From positions 124,001-188,000 of the forward strand of contig NZ_JAPWHB010000007.1 of assembly GCF_027214025.1 (NCBI RefSeq): 64,000 nucleotides of DNA. Reading direction: 5' to 3'. Numbering within the stretch: the first letter of the stretch is position 1; the number at the start of each line of letters is the position of its first letter. The stretch comes from Parahoeflea alexandrii (GTDB lineage Bacteria > Pseudomonadota > Alphaproteobacteria > Rhizobiales > Rhizobiaceae). Shown piece by piece: positions 1-8,794 of this stretch. The notes beneath the pieces are model-generated. The model worked only from the letters and a program-made list of their open reading frames with translations. It ran no database searches and was not told the origin of the DNA. The translations under genes were made by a program, and so were the position numbers.

Positions 1-52
1 TTGATTTGGCGCCCGCGACTCGGGCCCTCCGACCCGAAAGGATAGGATAATC

Positions 53-1936
53 ATGACTTCCGCTGACGTCCCCTTCATGCCGGTTCCGTTCATCGAGCGT
101 GACATCGACATCGAGACACGCCAAGACGGTGTTCTGATCGTGAGGAACAGGACTCCGTTGCGATCGCTCGAGGCGCATCTTCCCGCTCTGTTTCGCCGCG
201 CCGCCGAGCGCAATCCGCAGCGGACATGGCTGGCAAAGAGGCCGGCTCCGGGGGCGGACTGGACACGCGTGACCTACGCCCAGGCGCGCCGTGCGATTGA
301 CGGCGCGACCGAGGCTCTGCTGGAGCTGGGCGTTTCGGGCAAGCCCTTGATGATCCTGAGCGGCAACTCGATCGAGCATGGGCTCATCAGCATCGCGGCC
401 ATGCAGGCCCGCATGCCCGTCGCGCCGATCGCGCCGCCATATTCGCTTCGCAGCGCCGATTTTGCAAAGCTGCGCGGCATCATCGATCTGGTCGAACCCG
501 CCGCGGTTTTCGTCCAGAATATCGAGCAATTCCAGAAGGCGCTGGGTGTTTTCGACCTGAACAAGGTGACCGTGATTTGCGCCGAGGGCGAGGTCGAGGG
601 GATCAAGGCGCTGCGCTTCGACGCCATCGCCGCGCGCCAGCCAACGCAAGCCGTCGAGGACTCCATCGCGCAAATCAACCACGACACCGTGGCGAAATAC
701 ATGTTCACGTCCGGGTCCACCAATGACTCCAAGGCTGTGATCACCACACAGAGGATGCTCTGTGCGAATATAGAGATGGGCAATCAAGCCATCGACCTGC
801 CGCTCGACCAGCCGCCGCATTGCACGGTTGACTGGTTGCCATGGCACCACGTCATGGGCGGCAACTCTGTCTTTGGCATGACGTTGGTCAAGGGCGGCAC
901 GCTCTACATCGATGGCGGCAGCCCCACACCTCACGGTATTTCGGAGTCCCTTCAAAACCTTCGCGAGATCTCCACGTCGCGCTTTGCCAATGTGCCAAGC
1001 GGGTTTCAGATGCTGGCCGAAGCAATGGAGCAGGATGAGCATCTGGCGAGGACATTCTTTCGGGATCTTATCTTTGTCGGCTACGGCGGAGCACGGCTGG
1101 CCGATGACACCTACAACCGCTTTCAGGCCCTGGCGGTCAAGTTCAAGGGCCGCAAGATTTCCTTTCTGTCGGGTTTTGGCGCAACCGAGACCGGTCCATC
1201 AGCGATGTATGTCTATTGGACAACCGATGAGACAGGGTTGATTGGCCTGCCGCTGCCTGGGTGTGACGTCAAGTTGTTGCCGCTGGACGAAGAGCGTTAT
1301 GAGGTCCGCGTCCGCAGCCCCGGGATCACACCCGGGTACCTGAAGCGCCCCGATCTGACTGCCGCCGCCTTTGATGAAGAGGGCTACTTCAAGATGGGCG
1401 ACGCCGCTGTTTTCGTGGATCGGTCCCGGCCGGAAGAAGGTTTCCGCTTCGCCGGGCGGGTCAGCGAGGAGTTCAAGCTGCAATCGGGAACATTTGTGCG
1501 CACGGGTGCCTTGCGCGTCAAGGTGGTGGATGCGTTGGCGCCACTTGCCATGGATGCGGTCGTTACGGGGCAGGACAAGTCCTATGTCGGCCTTCTGGTC
1601 TGGCCAAATATTCCGGCGTGCCGTCAGCTGACCGGCATGGCGACCGGCACGGTCGAGGAGTTGCTTGCCGACCCTCGCTTGCGCGCGGCCTTCGCGGAAC
1701 GTTTGGCCGCCTACAATGCCGGCAACCCGGCAAGCAGCATGCGGATTGAGCGGGCCCTGCTGATGGCCAAGCCGCTTTCAATGGATGCCGGCGAGATCAC
1801 CGACAAAGGCTATGTAAGCCAGCGCAAGACGCTGACCAGCCGAAGCGATTGTGTCGAAGAACTCTATCAAGATCCCCCGTCCGGCGCGGTTATCACACCC
1901 AATTCAGAAACAGTGCCAATGAGGGCGATCCAATGA
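53..1936 (+). CDS. Feruloyl-CoA synthetase-like AMP-dependent acyl-CoA synthetase
   Basis: This 627-aa protein is an ANL-superfamily adenylating enzyme that would convert an aromatic (probably hydroxycinnamic) acid to its CoA thioester using ATP. The P-loop-like motif MFTSGSTNDSKAV lies at about residues 220-232, followed by the A5-type segment GFGATETGPSAMY near residue 383 and the GDAAVFVD region near residue 453. Length and the long C-terminal part fit the feruloyl-CoA synthase (Fcs) branch better than short-chain synthetases. The ATG follows a GGATAGGA ribosome binding site. Its stop overlaps the start of the next gene (ATGA), so the crotonase is translationally coupled. A following LigJ/LigB/LigK set supports an aromatic substrate. 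The exact acid is inferred; another aryl- or medium-chain acid is possible. Confidence 0.8.
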   Translation: MTSADVPFMPVPFIERDIDIETRQDGVLIVRNRTPLRSLEAHLPALFRRAAERNPQRTWLAKRPAPGADWTRVTYAQARRAIDGATEALLELGVSGKPLMILSGNSIEHGLISIAAMQARMPVAPIAPPYSLRSADFAKLRGIIDLVEPAAVFVQNIEQFQKALGVFDLNKVTVICAEGEVEGIKALRFDAIAARQPTQAVEDSIAQINHDTVAKYMFTSGSTNDSKAVITTQRMLCANIEMGNQAIDLPLDQPPHCTVDWLPWHHVMGGNSVFGMTLVKGGTLYIDGGSPTPHGISESLQNLREISTSRFANVPSGFQMLAEAMEQDEHLARTFFRDLIFVGYGGARLADDTYNRFQALAVKFKGRKISFLSGFGATETGPSAMYVYWTTDETGLIGLPLPGCDVKLLPLDEERYEVRVRSPGITPGYLKRPDLTAAAFDEEGYFKMGDAAVFVDRSRPEEGFRFAGRVSEEFKLQSGTFVRTGALRVKVVDALAPLAMDAVVTGQDKSYVGLLVWPNIPACRQLTGMATGTVEELLADPRLRAAFAERLAAYNAGNPASSMRIERALLMAKPLSMDAGEITDKGYVSQRKTLTSRSDCVEELYQDPPSGAVITPNSETVPMRAIQ

Positions 1937-2724
1937 CGACAGAGTTTCAGTTCATAGCCGGCGAGTATCGCTCCGGCCTCGCATTCCTGAAGTTGGACCG
2001 CAAAGACAAACGGAATGCCATCAATGATCTGATGATCGAAGAGCTTGGGCAATTCTTCGACAACCTGGCCCCCGAGACGCGCGCGGTTGTGGTGCATGCC
2101 GAGGGCGAGCATTTTTGTGCCGGGCTTGATCTGGTCGAGCGTATGCAAAACCGTTCAACAGATCCGTTGAGCGGCATCAAGCGGTCGCGCACCTGGCACC
2201 GCGTGTTCGACCAAATCGAACATGGAAACGTGCCCGTCATCAGTGTCCTCAAGGGCGGCGTGATCGGCGGCGGGCTGGAATTGGCATCATCGACGCATAT
2301 TCGCATTTGCGAGGCTTCGACTTATTTCCAGCTGCCGGAAGGTCAGCGCGGTATTTTTGTGGGCGGAGGGGCCTCGGTGCGGGTGCCGCGGATCATTGGC
2401 GCGGGTCGGGTCACCGAGATGATGCTGACCGGCCGCCGTCTTGATGCGGAGGAAGGCTGCGCGATGGGGTTGGGCCACTATCTTGTTCCAGACGGGCAGG
2501 GCATGGCGAAGGCCGAAGAACTTGCCGCCTCGGTCGCAAGCAACTCTGCAGTCTCGAATTTTGCGATCATCAACGGTGTTTCCCGGATTGCGGACATGGG
2601 GACCAGCGAAGGATTTTTTGCGGAGTCCGTGCTGGCGTCGATGACGGCGCAGGCCGGAGATTTCAAATCCCGCACTTCGGAATTTTTCGACCAGCGCCGC
2701 CGTACACGTGATGAGCGCAACTGA
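1933..2724 (+). CDS. Enoyl-CoA hydratase/isomerase (crotonase) family protein
   Basis: A 263-aa crotonase-fold protein. The oxyanion-hole segments are visible: HFCAGLDL near residue 56 and GGVIGGGLELA near residue 107, with an acidic EGQRGIF segment near residue 137. In an operon with a feruloyl-CoA-synthetase-like gene it probably hydrates, or hydrates and cleaves, the hydroxycinnamoyl-CoA side chain (Ech-type activity). Sequence inspection cannot separate hydratase from hydratase/lyase. The start at 1933 was chosen because it overlaps the upstream stop in the typical ATGA arrangement; a longer in-frame ORF begins at 1849 but lies inside the upstream gene. Confidence 0.8.
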   Translation: MTTEFQFIAGEYRSGLAFLKLDRKDKRNAINDLMIEELGQFFDNLAPETRAVVVHAEGEHFCAGLDLVERMQNRSTDPLSGIKRSRTWHRVFDQIEHGNVPVISVLKGGVIGGGLELASSTHIRICEASTYFQLPEGQRGIFVGGGASVRVPRIIGAGRVTEMMLTGRRLDAEEGCAMGLGHYLVPDGQGMAKAEELAASVASNSAVSNFAIINGVSRIADMGTSEGFFAESVLASMTAQAGDFKSRTSEFFDQRRRTRDERN

Positions 2725-2797
2725 ACCAATTGAAATCGGGCGTGAAGACGCCGTGGTCGCACAGTTTCACGCGACGCTACCAAGAAGGTAACGACAC

Positions 2798-3808
2798 ATG
2801 GGAAAGATTATCGACTGCCACGCCCACATGGCGGTTCCCACCCAATTGCCCGCCTACAAGGCCGGGTTGCTCTCGCACCGCGGCGCGCATGGGCGCGGTA
2901 AAGTCGGCGCCACCGATGCCGATATTCAAGCTGCGTTCGACCGGGTCGAAATGGCCCCCAAGGGGCATTTGGCCTGCTTGGACGATGCAGGTGTGGACAT
3001 GCAGGTGCTTTCGCCGCGCCCCTATCAGCTGATGCATTCGGAGAAGCCAGCCAAATTGGTGCATTGGTATGTCGAAGAGGTGAATGACCTGATCGCTCGC
3101 CAATGCGCAATGTATCCGGACCGGTTTGTGCCCATGGCGGGCTTGCCTCAGACGGCGGGCGACCCGATCGAGAATGCTCTGCCTGAGCTGGAGCGGTGCG
3201 TGACCGAGATGGGGTTTCGCGGCTGTCTGGTTAATCCAGACCCGTTTGAGAATTCCGGCGAAAAAGCTCCGCCGATGGGCGATCGGTACTGGTATCCCTT
3301 GTACGAAAAACTGTGCGAGCTCGATGTGGTCGGGCATATCCATTCAGCCAGTTCGCGGCTTGTGGACCGGGAGCCGTATTCCCTGCATTTCATCAACGAA
3401 GAAACGACCGCTGTTTATGGTCTTTGCAAATCTACGGTTCTGGACGATTTTCCCGACCTCAAGATTCTTGTCAGCCATGGCGGTGGCGCGATCCCCTATC
3501 AATTCGGGCGCTTCGACAGTGCTTCTGTCCGTCGACCGCCCCGCTTTGCCGATCGCATGCGCAAGCTCTACTATGACACCGTCCTCTACTCGCGGGACGC
3601 TGTCGAGCTTCTGATCAAGGTCGTCGGGCCAGAGCGCTGCTTGTTTGGCGCTGAAATGCCGGGCGTAGGGTCAGCGGTCAATCCTGAAACGAACCTGACG
3701 TTCGACACCATCGTACCCTACATCCGCGAATGCGCCTTCATCTCGAATGACGAAAAAGACGCGATCCTTGGCGGGAATGCGCAGAATCTTTTCAAGATCG
3801 AAGCTTGA
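2798..3808 (+). CDS. ligJ: Amidohydrolase-superfamily 4-oxalomesaconate hydratase (LigJ-like)
   Basis: A 336-aa amidohydrolase-2 family protein. It opens with the metal-binding DCHAHM motif and carries later His motifs (GHIHSASS near 182, SHGGGAIPYQFGRF near 228). The segments NPDPFENSG, DRYWYPLYEK and LFGAEMPGVGSAVNPET resemble LigJ, the hydratase that turns 4-oxalomesaconate into 4-carboxy-4-hydroxy-2-oxoadipate in the protocatechuate 4,5-cleavage and gallate pathways, rather than the ACMSD decarboxylase branch. A LigK-type aldolase that would act on its product lies 5 kb downstream in the same orientation. AAGAAGGTAACGACAC precedes the ATG. Function rests on family resemblance plus context. 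Confidence 0.8.
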   Translation: MGKIIDCHAHMAVPTQLPAYKAGLLSHRGAHGRGKVGATDADIQAAFDRVEMAPKGHLACLDDAGVDMQVLSPRPYQLMHSEKPAKLVHWYVEEVNDLIARQCAMYPDRFVPMAGLPQTAGDPIENALPELERCVTEMGFRGCLVNPDPFENSGEKAPPMGDRYWYPLYEKLCELDVVGHIHSASSRLVDREPYSLHFINEETTAVYGLCKSTVLDDFPDLKILVSHGGGAIPYQFGRFDSASVRRPPRFADRMRKLYYDTVLYSRDAVELLIKVVGPERCLFGAEMPGVGSAVNPETNLTFDTIVPYIRECAFISNDEKDAILGGNAQNLFKIEA

Positions 3809-3859
3809 TGCCGACCATGCAACGCTCGCTTCAGATCCACCGGTGAGGAGAACGCGGCT

Positions 3860-4777
3860 ATGCTGCAGTATTTCGTGAAAAGGCTGGGAATCGCGCTGCT
3901 TGTGGTGTTGACGGTGTCGGTGATCAGCTTCGGCCTGCTCAGGCTGTCCGGCGACCTGGCACAGAACCTTGCAGGTGAGGGCGCGACCCCTGCGCAAGTT
4001 GACGAAATTCGGGTCCTTTATGGACTCGATCGCTCGATGATTGCCCAGTATTTCGATTGGGCGGGCAGCGCGTTGAAGGGTGACCTGGGCCGTTCGCTGT
4101 TTTCGAACGATCCGGTTTTTGAATTGATCACGCACCGATTGCCGGTCACGTTCACATTGGCGGTCTCAAGCTTGCTTCTGGCAATCTGTGTAGCGCTGCC
4201 TTTGGGCGTCTTTGCGGCGGTTTATCGGAACAGCTGGATCGACCGGGCGGCACTGGGTCTGGCGGTCTTCGGCAGCGCCGTTCCGAGCTTCTGGTTCGCG
4301 CTCGTTCTGATCTACGTTTTCGGCGTTCAATTCAGACTGTTGCCAATCTCGGGCAGCACGACTTGGGCGCATTTCATCATGCCAACCGTCACATTGTCGA
4401 CGATGGTTATGCCGCAAATCATGCGACTGACCCGGGGTGGAATGATTGACGCGCTTGATGCCGATTACGTCAAGATGGCATGGGCGAAGGGTCTCAACCC
4501 CATGGCGGTCTTCTTCAAGCATGCGTTGCGCAACGCCTTGTTGCCCGTGGTCTCCCTCGCCGCGGTTTCACTGGGGTTCCTGCTTGGAGGCTCGGTAATT
4601 GTCGAATCTGTTTTTTCGGTCAACGGGATCGGGTCGCTCGCATACGAGTCGATCAAGCGCGCCGACTTTCCGGTCGTGCAATCAATCCTCTTCGTCCTGT
4701 CGTTTGTCTATGTCGTGCTCACTTTGTTGTCCGACCTCATCAACGCGCGGATTGATCCGCGCATCCGTTTGCACTGA
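3860..4777 (+). CDS. Peptide-type ABC transporter permease (DppB/OppB family)
   Basis: A 305-aa inner-membrane permease of the dipeptide/oligopeptide/nickel importer class. It starts MLQYFVKRLGIALLVVL, the usual first helix after a short cytoplasmic start, and has about six hydrophobic segments. The EAA-type cytoplasmic loop is seen around residues 208-225 (YVKMAWAKGLNPMAVFFKHAL). RBS GAGGAGAAC precedes the ATG. It is followed at 12 nt by the partner permease and then two ATPases. No substrate-binding protein lies in this window; it may sit upstream of position 1. Position inside an aromatic operon suggests it imports an aromatic acid or a conjugate, which is unusual for this importer class. 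Confidence 0.88.
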   Translation: MLQYFVKRLGIALLVVLTVSVISFGLLRLSGDLAQNLAGEGATPAQVDEIRVLYGLDRSMIAQYFDWAGSALKGDLGRSLFSNDPVFELITHRLPVTFTLAVSSLLLAICVALPLGVFAAVYRNSWIDRAALGLAVFGSAVPSFWFALVLIYVFGVQFRLLPISGSTTWAHFIMPTVTLSTMVMPQIMRLTRGGMIDALDADYVKMAWAKGLNPMAVFFKHALRNALLPVVSLAAVSLGFLLGGSVIVESVFSVNGIGSLAYESIKRADFPVVQSILFVLSFVYVVLTLLSDLINARIDPRIRLH

Positions 4778-4789
4778 AGGAGTCTCCCC

Positions 4790-5692
4790 ATGTCAAACGC
4801 GCCCGCGCCGTTGGACAACATGGATCTGCCGATGCCCTCGCCCCGTCAGCAAAGCTGGATGATGGCCAAGCACCATGTCGGCCTGCAAATCGGTGCACTC
4901 ATTGTTTTGGTGTTTACGATCTGGGCGGTGTTCGCGCCTTTTCTCGCGCCAGCGGATCCCTACGTTCAGAACCTCGCCAATCGGCTGGCGCCGATGATCT
5001 GGCAGGATGGCGGAAGCTGGGACCACATACTGGGGACCGATGGCTTTGGCCGCGATTTGCTGTCGCGGCTCATTTGGGGCACCCAGGTCACCATGATCGT
5101 GGGCTTCGGAGCAGCCTTCATCTCTGGTGTCGTCGGCACCACGCTGGGCATGCTTGGCGGATATCTGGGCGGCAAAATCGACGCGGCGGTGATCTTTCTC
5201 ATCAATGTCAAACTTGCGATGCCCGGTGTGTTGATAGCCCTGTCGCTGGTGTCGATCTTCGGCGGATCGCTTCTTTCGATAACCATTATTCTGTCACTTC
5301 TGTTCTGGGACCGTTTCGCGGTGGTTACGCGAACCGCGACCCAACAGGTCCGTACGCGCGAGTACATCGCCGCTGCAGAGTGTTCGGGTGCCTCGAAAGC
5401 CTGGATCCTGTTTCGCGAAATTCTGCCGAATATCTCGAACCAGATAATCGTTATCGGCTCGCTGGAAATGGGCATTGCGATCTTGATCGAGGCGGCGCTC
5501 AGCTTTCTGGGGCTGGGAATTCAGCCTCCGACGCCATCTTGGGGAATTCTCGTCTCCGAGGCCCGCGACACGATGTTTTTCAAACCTCACCTTATAGTCA
5601 TTCCCGGTCTGGCCATCTGCATTCTTGTCATTGGCATCAACCTCCTGGGTGACGGCATTCGCGACATCACCGAGCCGCAGGGAAGGAACTGA
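4790..5692 (+). CDS. Peptide-type ABC transporter permease (DppC/OppC family)
   Basis: A 300-aa second permease. A cytoplasmic N-terminal tail of about 30 residues precedes the first helix (VGLQIGALIVLVFTIWAVF), as in DppC proteins. The periplasmic segment HILGTDGFGRDLLSRLIWG near residue 82 is a hallmark of the OppC_N/DppC family, and an EAA loop (REYIAAAECSGASKAWILFREILPN) lies near residue 190 (shown as shape only). GAAGGAGTCTCCCC precedes the ATG. It should heterodimerise with the preceding permease. Confidence 0.88.
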   Translation: MSNAPAPLDNMDLPMPSPRQQSWMMAKHHVGLQIGALIVLVFTIWAVFAPFLAPADPYVQNLANRLAPMIWQDGGSWDHILGTDGFGRDLLSRLIWGTQVTMIVGFGAAFISGVVGTTLGMLGGYLGGKIDAAVIFLINVKLAMPGVLIALSLVSIFGGSLLSITIILSLLFWDRFAVVTRTATQQVRTREYIAAAECSGASKAWILFREILPNISNQIIVIGSLEMGIAILIEAALSFLGLGIQPPTPSWGILVSEARDTMFFKPHLIVIPGLAICILVIGINLLGDGIRDITEPQGRN

Positions 5693-5695
5693 ACC

Positions 5696-6736
5696 TTGGC
5701 CTATGCTTACGAAGCCTGCGGTGAACCCATCCTGAGCGTGCGCAATCTCGAGGTGTCGCTGAAAACCTCGGTCGGCGAGCTCAAGGCAACGCGCGGTATC
5801 TCTTTTGACATCTGTCCCGGCGAAACCTTTGCCATTGTGGGGGAAAGCGGGTGCGGCAAGTCGATCTCGTCGATGGCACTTATGGGGCTGCTGCCGCGCA
5901 TCGCCACGGCGCGCGCCGATCGATGCGTGTTTGACGGGCAGGAGATCCTGAATCTGTCGCGGCGCAAGCTGTCGAATATCCGGGGCAATACCCTGAGCAT
6001 GATCTTTCAAGACCCAATGACCTCGCTCAATCCGGTCTACACGATCGGTGACCAACTGACCGAGGTTTTCCTGCGCCACGGCAAAGGCAACCGAAAGCAG
6101 GCGCGCGAAAGGGCGGTTTTCTTGCTTGAGCGCGTGGGCATCAAGAACGCGGCCGAGCGTCTGGGCGCCTATCCGCACCAGTTGTCGGGCGGCTTGCGGC
6201 AGAGGGTGGTGATCGCCATGGCGATGATGTGCAGGCCCAAGCTTATCATCGCCGACGAGCCCACCACGGCGCTGGACGTTACGGTGCAGATGCGCACCCT
6301 TGCGCTGCTGGCCGAGCTGCAAAGAGAGTTTGGGCTGGCCATCATCCTGATCACCCACGACCTTGGTGTCGTCGCCTCCCTGTCGGACCGGGTCGCAGTT
6401 ATGTACGCGGGCCAAATCGTCGAAACGGCTCCGACCAGGCAGTTGTTCGCGGATCCGACGCATCCGTACACCCAGGGCCTGATCCAGTGCATTCCATCCT
6501 ACGAGCCTCCCAACCCGGATGCGGAACTTCACACGATCCCCGGGATGGTGCCCTCGCTGATCGGCAAGCAGCGCGGTTGCGCTTTTCGCAATCGCTGCTC
6601 TTTGGCCGTCGATGCCTGTGGCGAGGGGGACGAGATCGCCCTTCGCGAACTGGGTGAAGGACATGCTTATCGCTGCCTGCAACCTCATGATGCGCTTGTC
6701 GCCAATTGGCGACTCCTTCAGGGAGAGTCCGCCTGA
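5696..6736 (+). CDS. Peptide-type ABC transporter ATP-binding protein (DppD/OppD family)
   Basis: A 346-aa ABC ATPase. Walker A is GESGCGKS near residue 51, the signature is LSGGLRQRV near residue 163, Walker B is LIIADEPTTALD near residue 184, and the H-loop is ITHDLGV. The C-terminal oligopeptide-ABC extension is present with the Cys-rich CAFRNRCSLAVDAC motif near residue 298, which in OppD/DppD proteins can bind an Fe-S cluster. The start appears to be TTG at 5696 after the AAGGAAC ribosome binding site; no nearby in-frame ATG precedes the conserved region. It overlaps the next ATPase by one base (TGATG). Confidence 0.85.
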   Translation: MAYAYEACGEPILSVRNLEVSLKTSVGELKATRGISFDICPGETFAIVGESGCGKSISSMALMGLLPRIATARADRCVFDGQEILNLSRRKLSNIRGNTLSMIFQDPMTSLNPVYTIGDQLTEVFLRHGKGNRKQARERAVFLLERVGIKNAAERLGAYPHQLSGGLRQRVVIAMAMMCRPKLIIADEPTTALDVTVQMRTLALLAELQREFGLAIILITHDLGVVASLSDRVAVMYAGQIVETAPTRQLFADPTHPYTQGLIQCIPSYEPPNPDAELHTIPGMVPSLIGKQRGCAFRNRCSLAVDACGEGDEIALRELGEGHAYRCLQPHDALVANWRLLQGESA

Positions 6737-7749
6737 TGCTCGATACACACGCTGACACCATCCTCAGCTTGCGGGATGTCGAAGTCACCTTTCCGCTGCG
6801 CAGGGGCCTTTTTTCCAAGCCCGGCGCGTTGCATGCCGTGAACAGGATCTCGCTGGACGTCCAGCGCGGAGAATTTATCTCGATCGTCGGCGAGTCCGGC
6901 TGCGGCAAATCCACGCTTGCGAAAACCTTGCTGGGACTGCAACCAGCCACCGCCGGAACGATCAGCATCAACGGCAAGGATCTGGCGGCCTATTCGCGCA
7001 AGGACCTGGCGCATCAGGTGCAGCCGATTTTCCAGGATCCCTATTCCTCGTTGAATCCGCGCAAGTCGGTGGCCTCCAATATCGCCTTGCCGTTGATCTT
7101 GTCTGAGAACCCGCCGGCGTCCGAGGTTCGCGACCGCGTGCGGGAAATCATGCAGATGGTATCCCTGCCGCAACGGTTTGAGCACACCTACCCCTCGCAA
7201 ATGTCTGGGGGGCAGCGGCAGCGCGTCGCCATCGCCCGCGCCTTGATTACCAAACCCAAGATCCTGATTTGTGACGAACCGACTTCCGCCCTGGATGTCT
7301 CGGTGCAGGCGCAAATCCTCAATCTCCTGCGTGATCTCAGCCGCCGCCTCAATCTGACGTCGATCTTCATCAGCCATGATTTGTCGGTTGTGCGGCACTT
7401 AACCCAGCGTATTGCCGTGATGTATCTGGGCCGCGTGGTGGAATTGGGCGAATCCGAGCAGGTTTTTAACTCTCCGCGTCATCCCTACACGCAACTTCTG
7501 ATCCGCTCGATCCTGCCGCCGGACCCCACTCATCGCCTGCCTACTCTTGTCTGGGACGGTGGCGGGCCAGATCCGACCAACCCACCCGCGGGGTGCCACT
7601 TCAACCCCCGCTGCCGTTATGCCGTCGATCGCTGCCGTGTCGAGTTGCCGGCATTGGTTGAAGCGGACGGTCAGCAAGTCGCCTGTCACGCATGGGCTGA
7701 TCCGGCAAAATGGCGCGCCGCTGGCGGGCAGATTCCACAACTTTCCTGA
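6736..7749 (+). CDS. Peptide-type ABC transporter ATP-binding protein (DppF/OppF family)
   Basis: A 337-aa ABC ATPase that pairs with the preceding one. Walker A is GESGCGKST near residue 51, the signature is [15 protein letters not shown] near residue 155, and Walker B is [12 protein letters not shown]. The C-terminal oligopeptide extension has CHFNPRCRYAVDRC. The start at 6736 overlaps the upstream stop codon and matches the coupled start expected for such pairs; a longer in-frame reading from 6706 lies within the upstream gene. The HPYTQLLIRSILPPDP segment is characteristic of OppF/DppF. Confidence 0.88.
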   Translation: MLDTHADTILSLRDVEVTFPLRRGLFSKPGALHAVNRISLDVQRGEFISIVGESGCGKSTLAKTLLGLQPATAGTISINGKDLAAYSRKDLAHQVQPIFQDPYSSLNPRKSVASNIALPLILSENPPASEVRDRVREIMQMVSLPQRFEHTYPSQMSGGQRQRVAIARALITKPKILICDEPTSALDVSVQAQILNLLRDLSRRLNLTSIFISHDLSVVRHLTQRIAVMYLGRVVELGESEQVFNSPRHPYTQLLIRSILPPDPTHRLPTLVWDGGGPDPTNPPAGCHFNPRCRYAVDRCRVELPALVEADGQQVACHAWADPAKWRAAGGQIPQLS

Positions 7750-7762
7750 AAGGTGAACCAGT

Positions 7763-8776
7763 ATGGCAAAGATCATCGCAGCCATGGCAACAGCTCATGG
7801 ACCTCAATTGCACACGACGCCCGACCAGTGGTTGCTTCGCACTGAATTCGACCGGCGCGCCAAGCACCCCTTTCGCGGCGGGGTCTATTCCTATGAGGAA
7901 CTGCTTGAGTTGCGCAAGGATGAGGGCCTGGCCGAGAAGTCTTCGCCCGAAAGCATGGCCCGCGCGCATGCCCGTTGTCAGGTCGCCATGGGGAAAATGG
8001 CAGACATCTGGGAGGGCCTGGACGCGGATGTCGCGGTTATTTTCGGCAATGATCAGCAGGAAATTTATGGCGACGACCTGAACCCGGTGTTCATGGTCTA
8101 TTACGGCGAAAAGATTCCGCACCACCCGTCATCCGAGGCCGGGCGCGCAATGCTGCCGCCCGGTATCGTCGAGGCCGAACCCGGACACGCGCCGGATCAC
8201 CCGATCGAGCACGGCGGCCAGCCGGATCTGGCGAAACACATCATCGGATCGCTTGTCGCGCGTGAATTCGATGTCGCGGGTTCACCGCAATTGCCCACGC
8301 ACAACCCCAAGAGCACGGGCGTCAGTCATGCGTTCGGGCACATCTACCGGCAGGTGATGCGCGACAAGGTTATCCCCAATGTGCCGATCTACCAGAACAC
8401 GTTCTATCCGCCGAACCAGCCAACGGCGCACCGGGCCTATCGCTTCGGGCAAGCAGTCGGTGACGCGATCCGGAACTGGGACAGCGACTTGAAAGTGGCG
8501 CTGTTCGCTTCGGGCGGGATGACGCATTTTGCCATTGACGAGGATTTCGATCGGCGTTTCGTCCGCGCGCTGCGCGAAAAGGACTCTGAATTCCTCACGT
8601 CAATTCCGCTTGGCGATCTCCAGGCCGGGACATCGGAATTCAAGACGTGGATTTCGCTGGCTGGAGCGCTGGAGGCCGAAGAGGTGGAGATGCACGAGAT
8701 TGACTACATCCCTTGCTATCGCACACCCGCCGGAACCGGAACCGCGCAGGGCATGTATTGGTGGCAGGTCGCCTGA
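7763..8776 (+). CDS. Class III extradiol ring-cleavage dioxygenase, LigB-type catalytic subunit
   Basis: A 337-aa protein of the class III extradiol dioxygenase subunit B superfamily (protocatechuate 4,5-dioxygenase beta, gallate dioxygenase). Likely iron ligands are the N-terminal His in TAHGPQL (residue 12) and a later His; VSHAFGHIYRQV and ASGGMTHF are recognisable family segments. FGNDQQEIYGDDLNP near residue 94 resembles the strand after the first ligand in LigB. The enzyme should open a catecholic or gallate-type ring by O2-dependent meta cleavage. No separate LigA-like alpha subunit and no LigC-like dehydrogenase are seen, which fits a gallate-like substrate giving oxalomesaconate directly. 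The substrate is inferred from LigJ and LigK in the operon. Confidence 0.8.
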   Translation: MAKIIAAMATAHGPQLHTTPDQWLLRTEFDRRAKHPFRGGVYSYEELLELRKDEGLAEKSSPESMARAHARCQVAMGKMADIWEGLDADVAVIFGNDQQEIYGDDLNPVFMVYYGEKIPHHPSSEAGRAMLPPGIVEAEPGHAPDHPIEHGGQPDLAKHIIGSLVAREFDVAGSPQLPTHNPKSTGVSHAFGHIYRQVMRDKVIPNVPIYQNTFYPPNQPTAHRAYRFGQAVGDAIRNWDSDLKVALFASGGMTHFAIDEDFDRRFVRALREKDSEFLTSIPLGDLQAGTSEFKTWISLAGALEAEEVEMHEIDYIPCYRTPAGTGTAQGMYWWQVA

Positions 8777-8794
8777 GGGCGAAAGGGAGACACT

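Noticed and set aside
1-52. Possible end of an upstream gene or substrate-binding protein gene
   Set aside because: Too short to read; only the ribosome binding site of the first gene is recognisable.
5294-6748. 484-codon reverse ORF opposite the ABC permease and ATPase genes
   Set aside because: It is antisense to two well-supported transporter genes, has no family resemblance and arises from high-GC codon bias.
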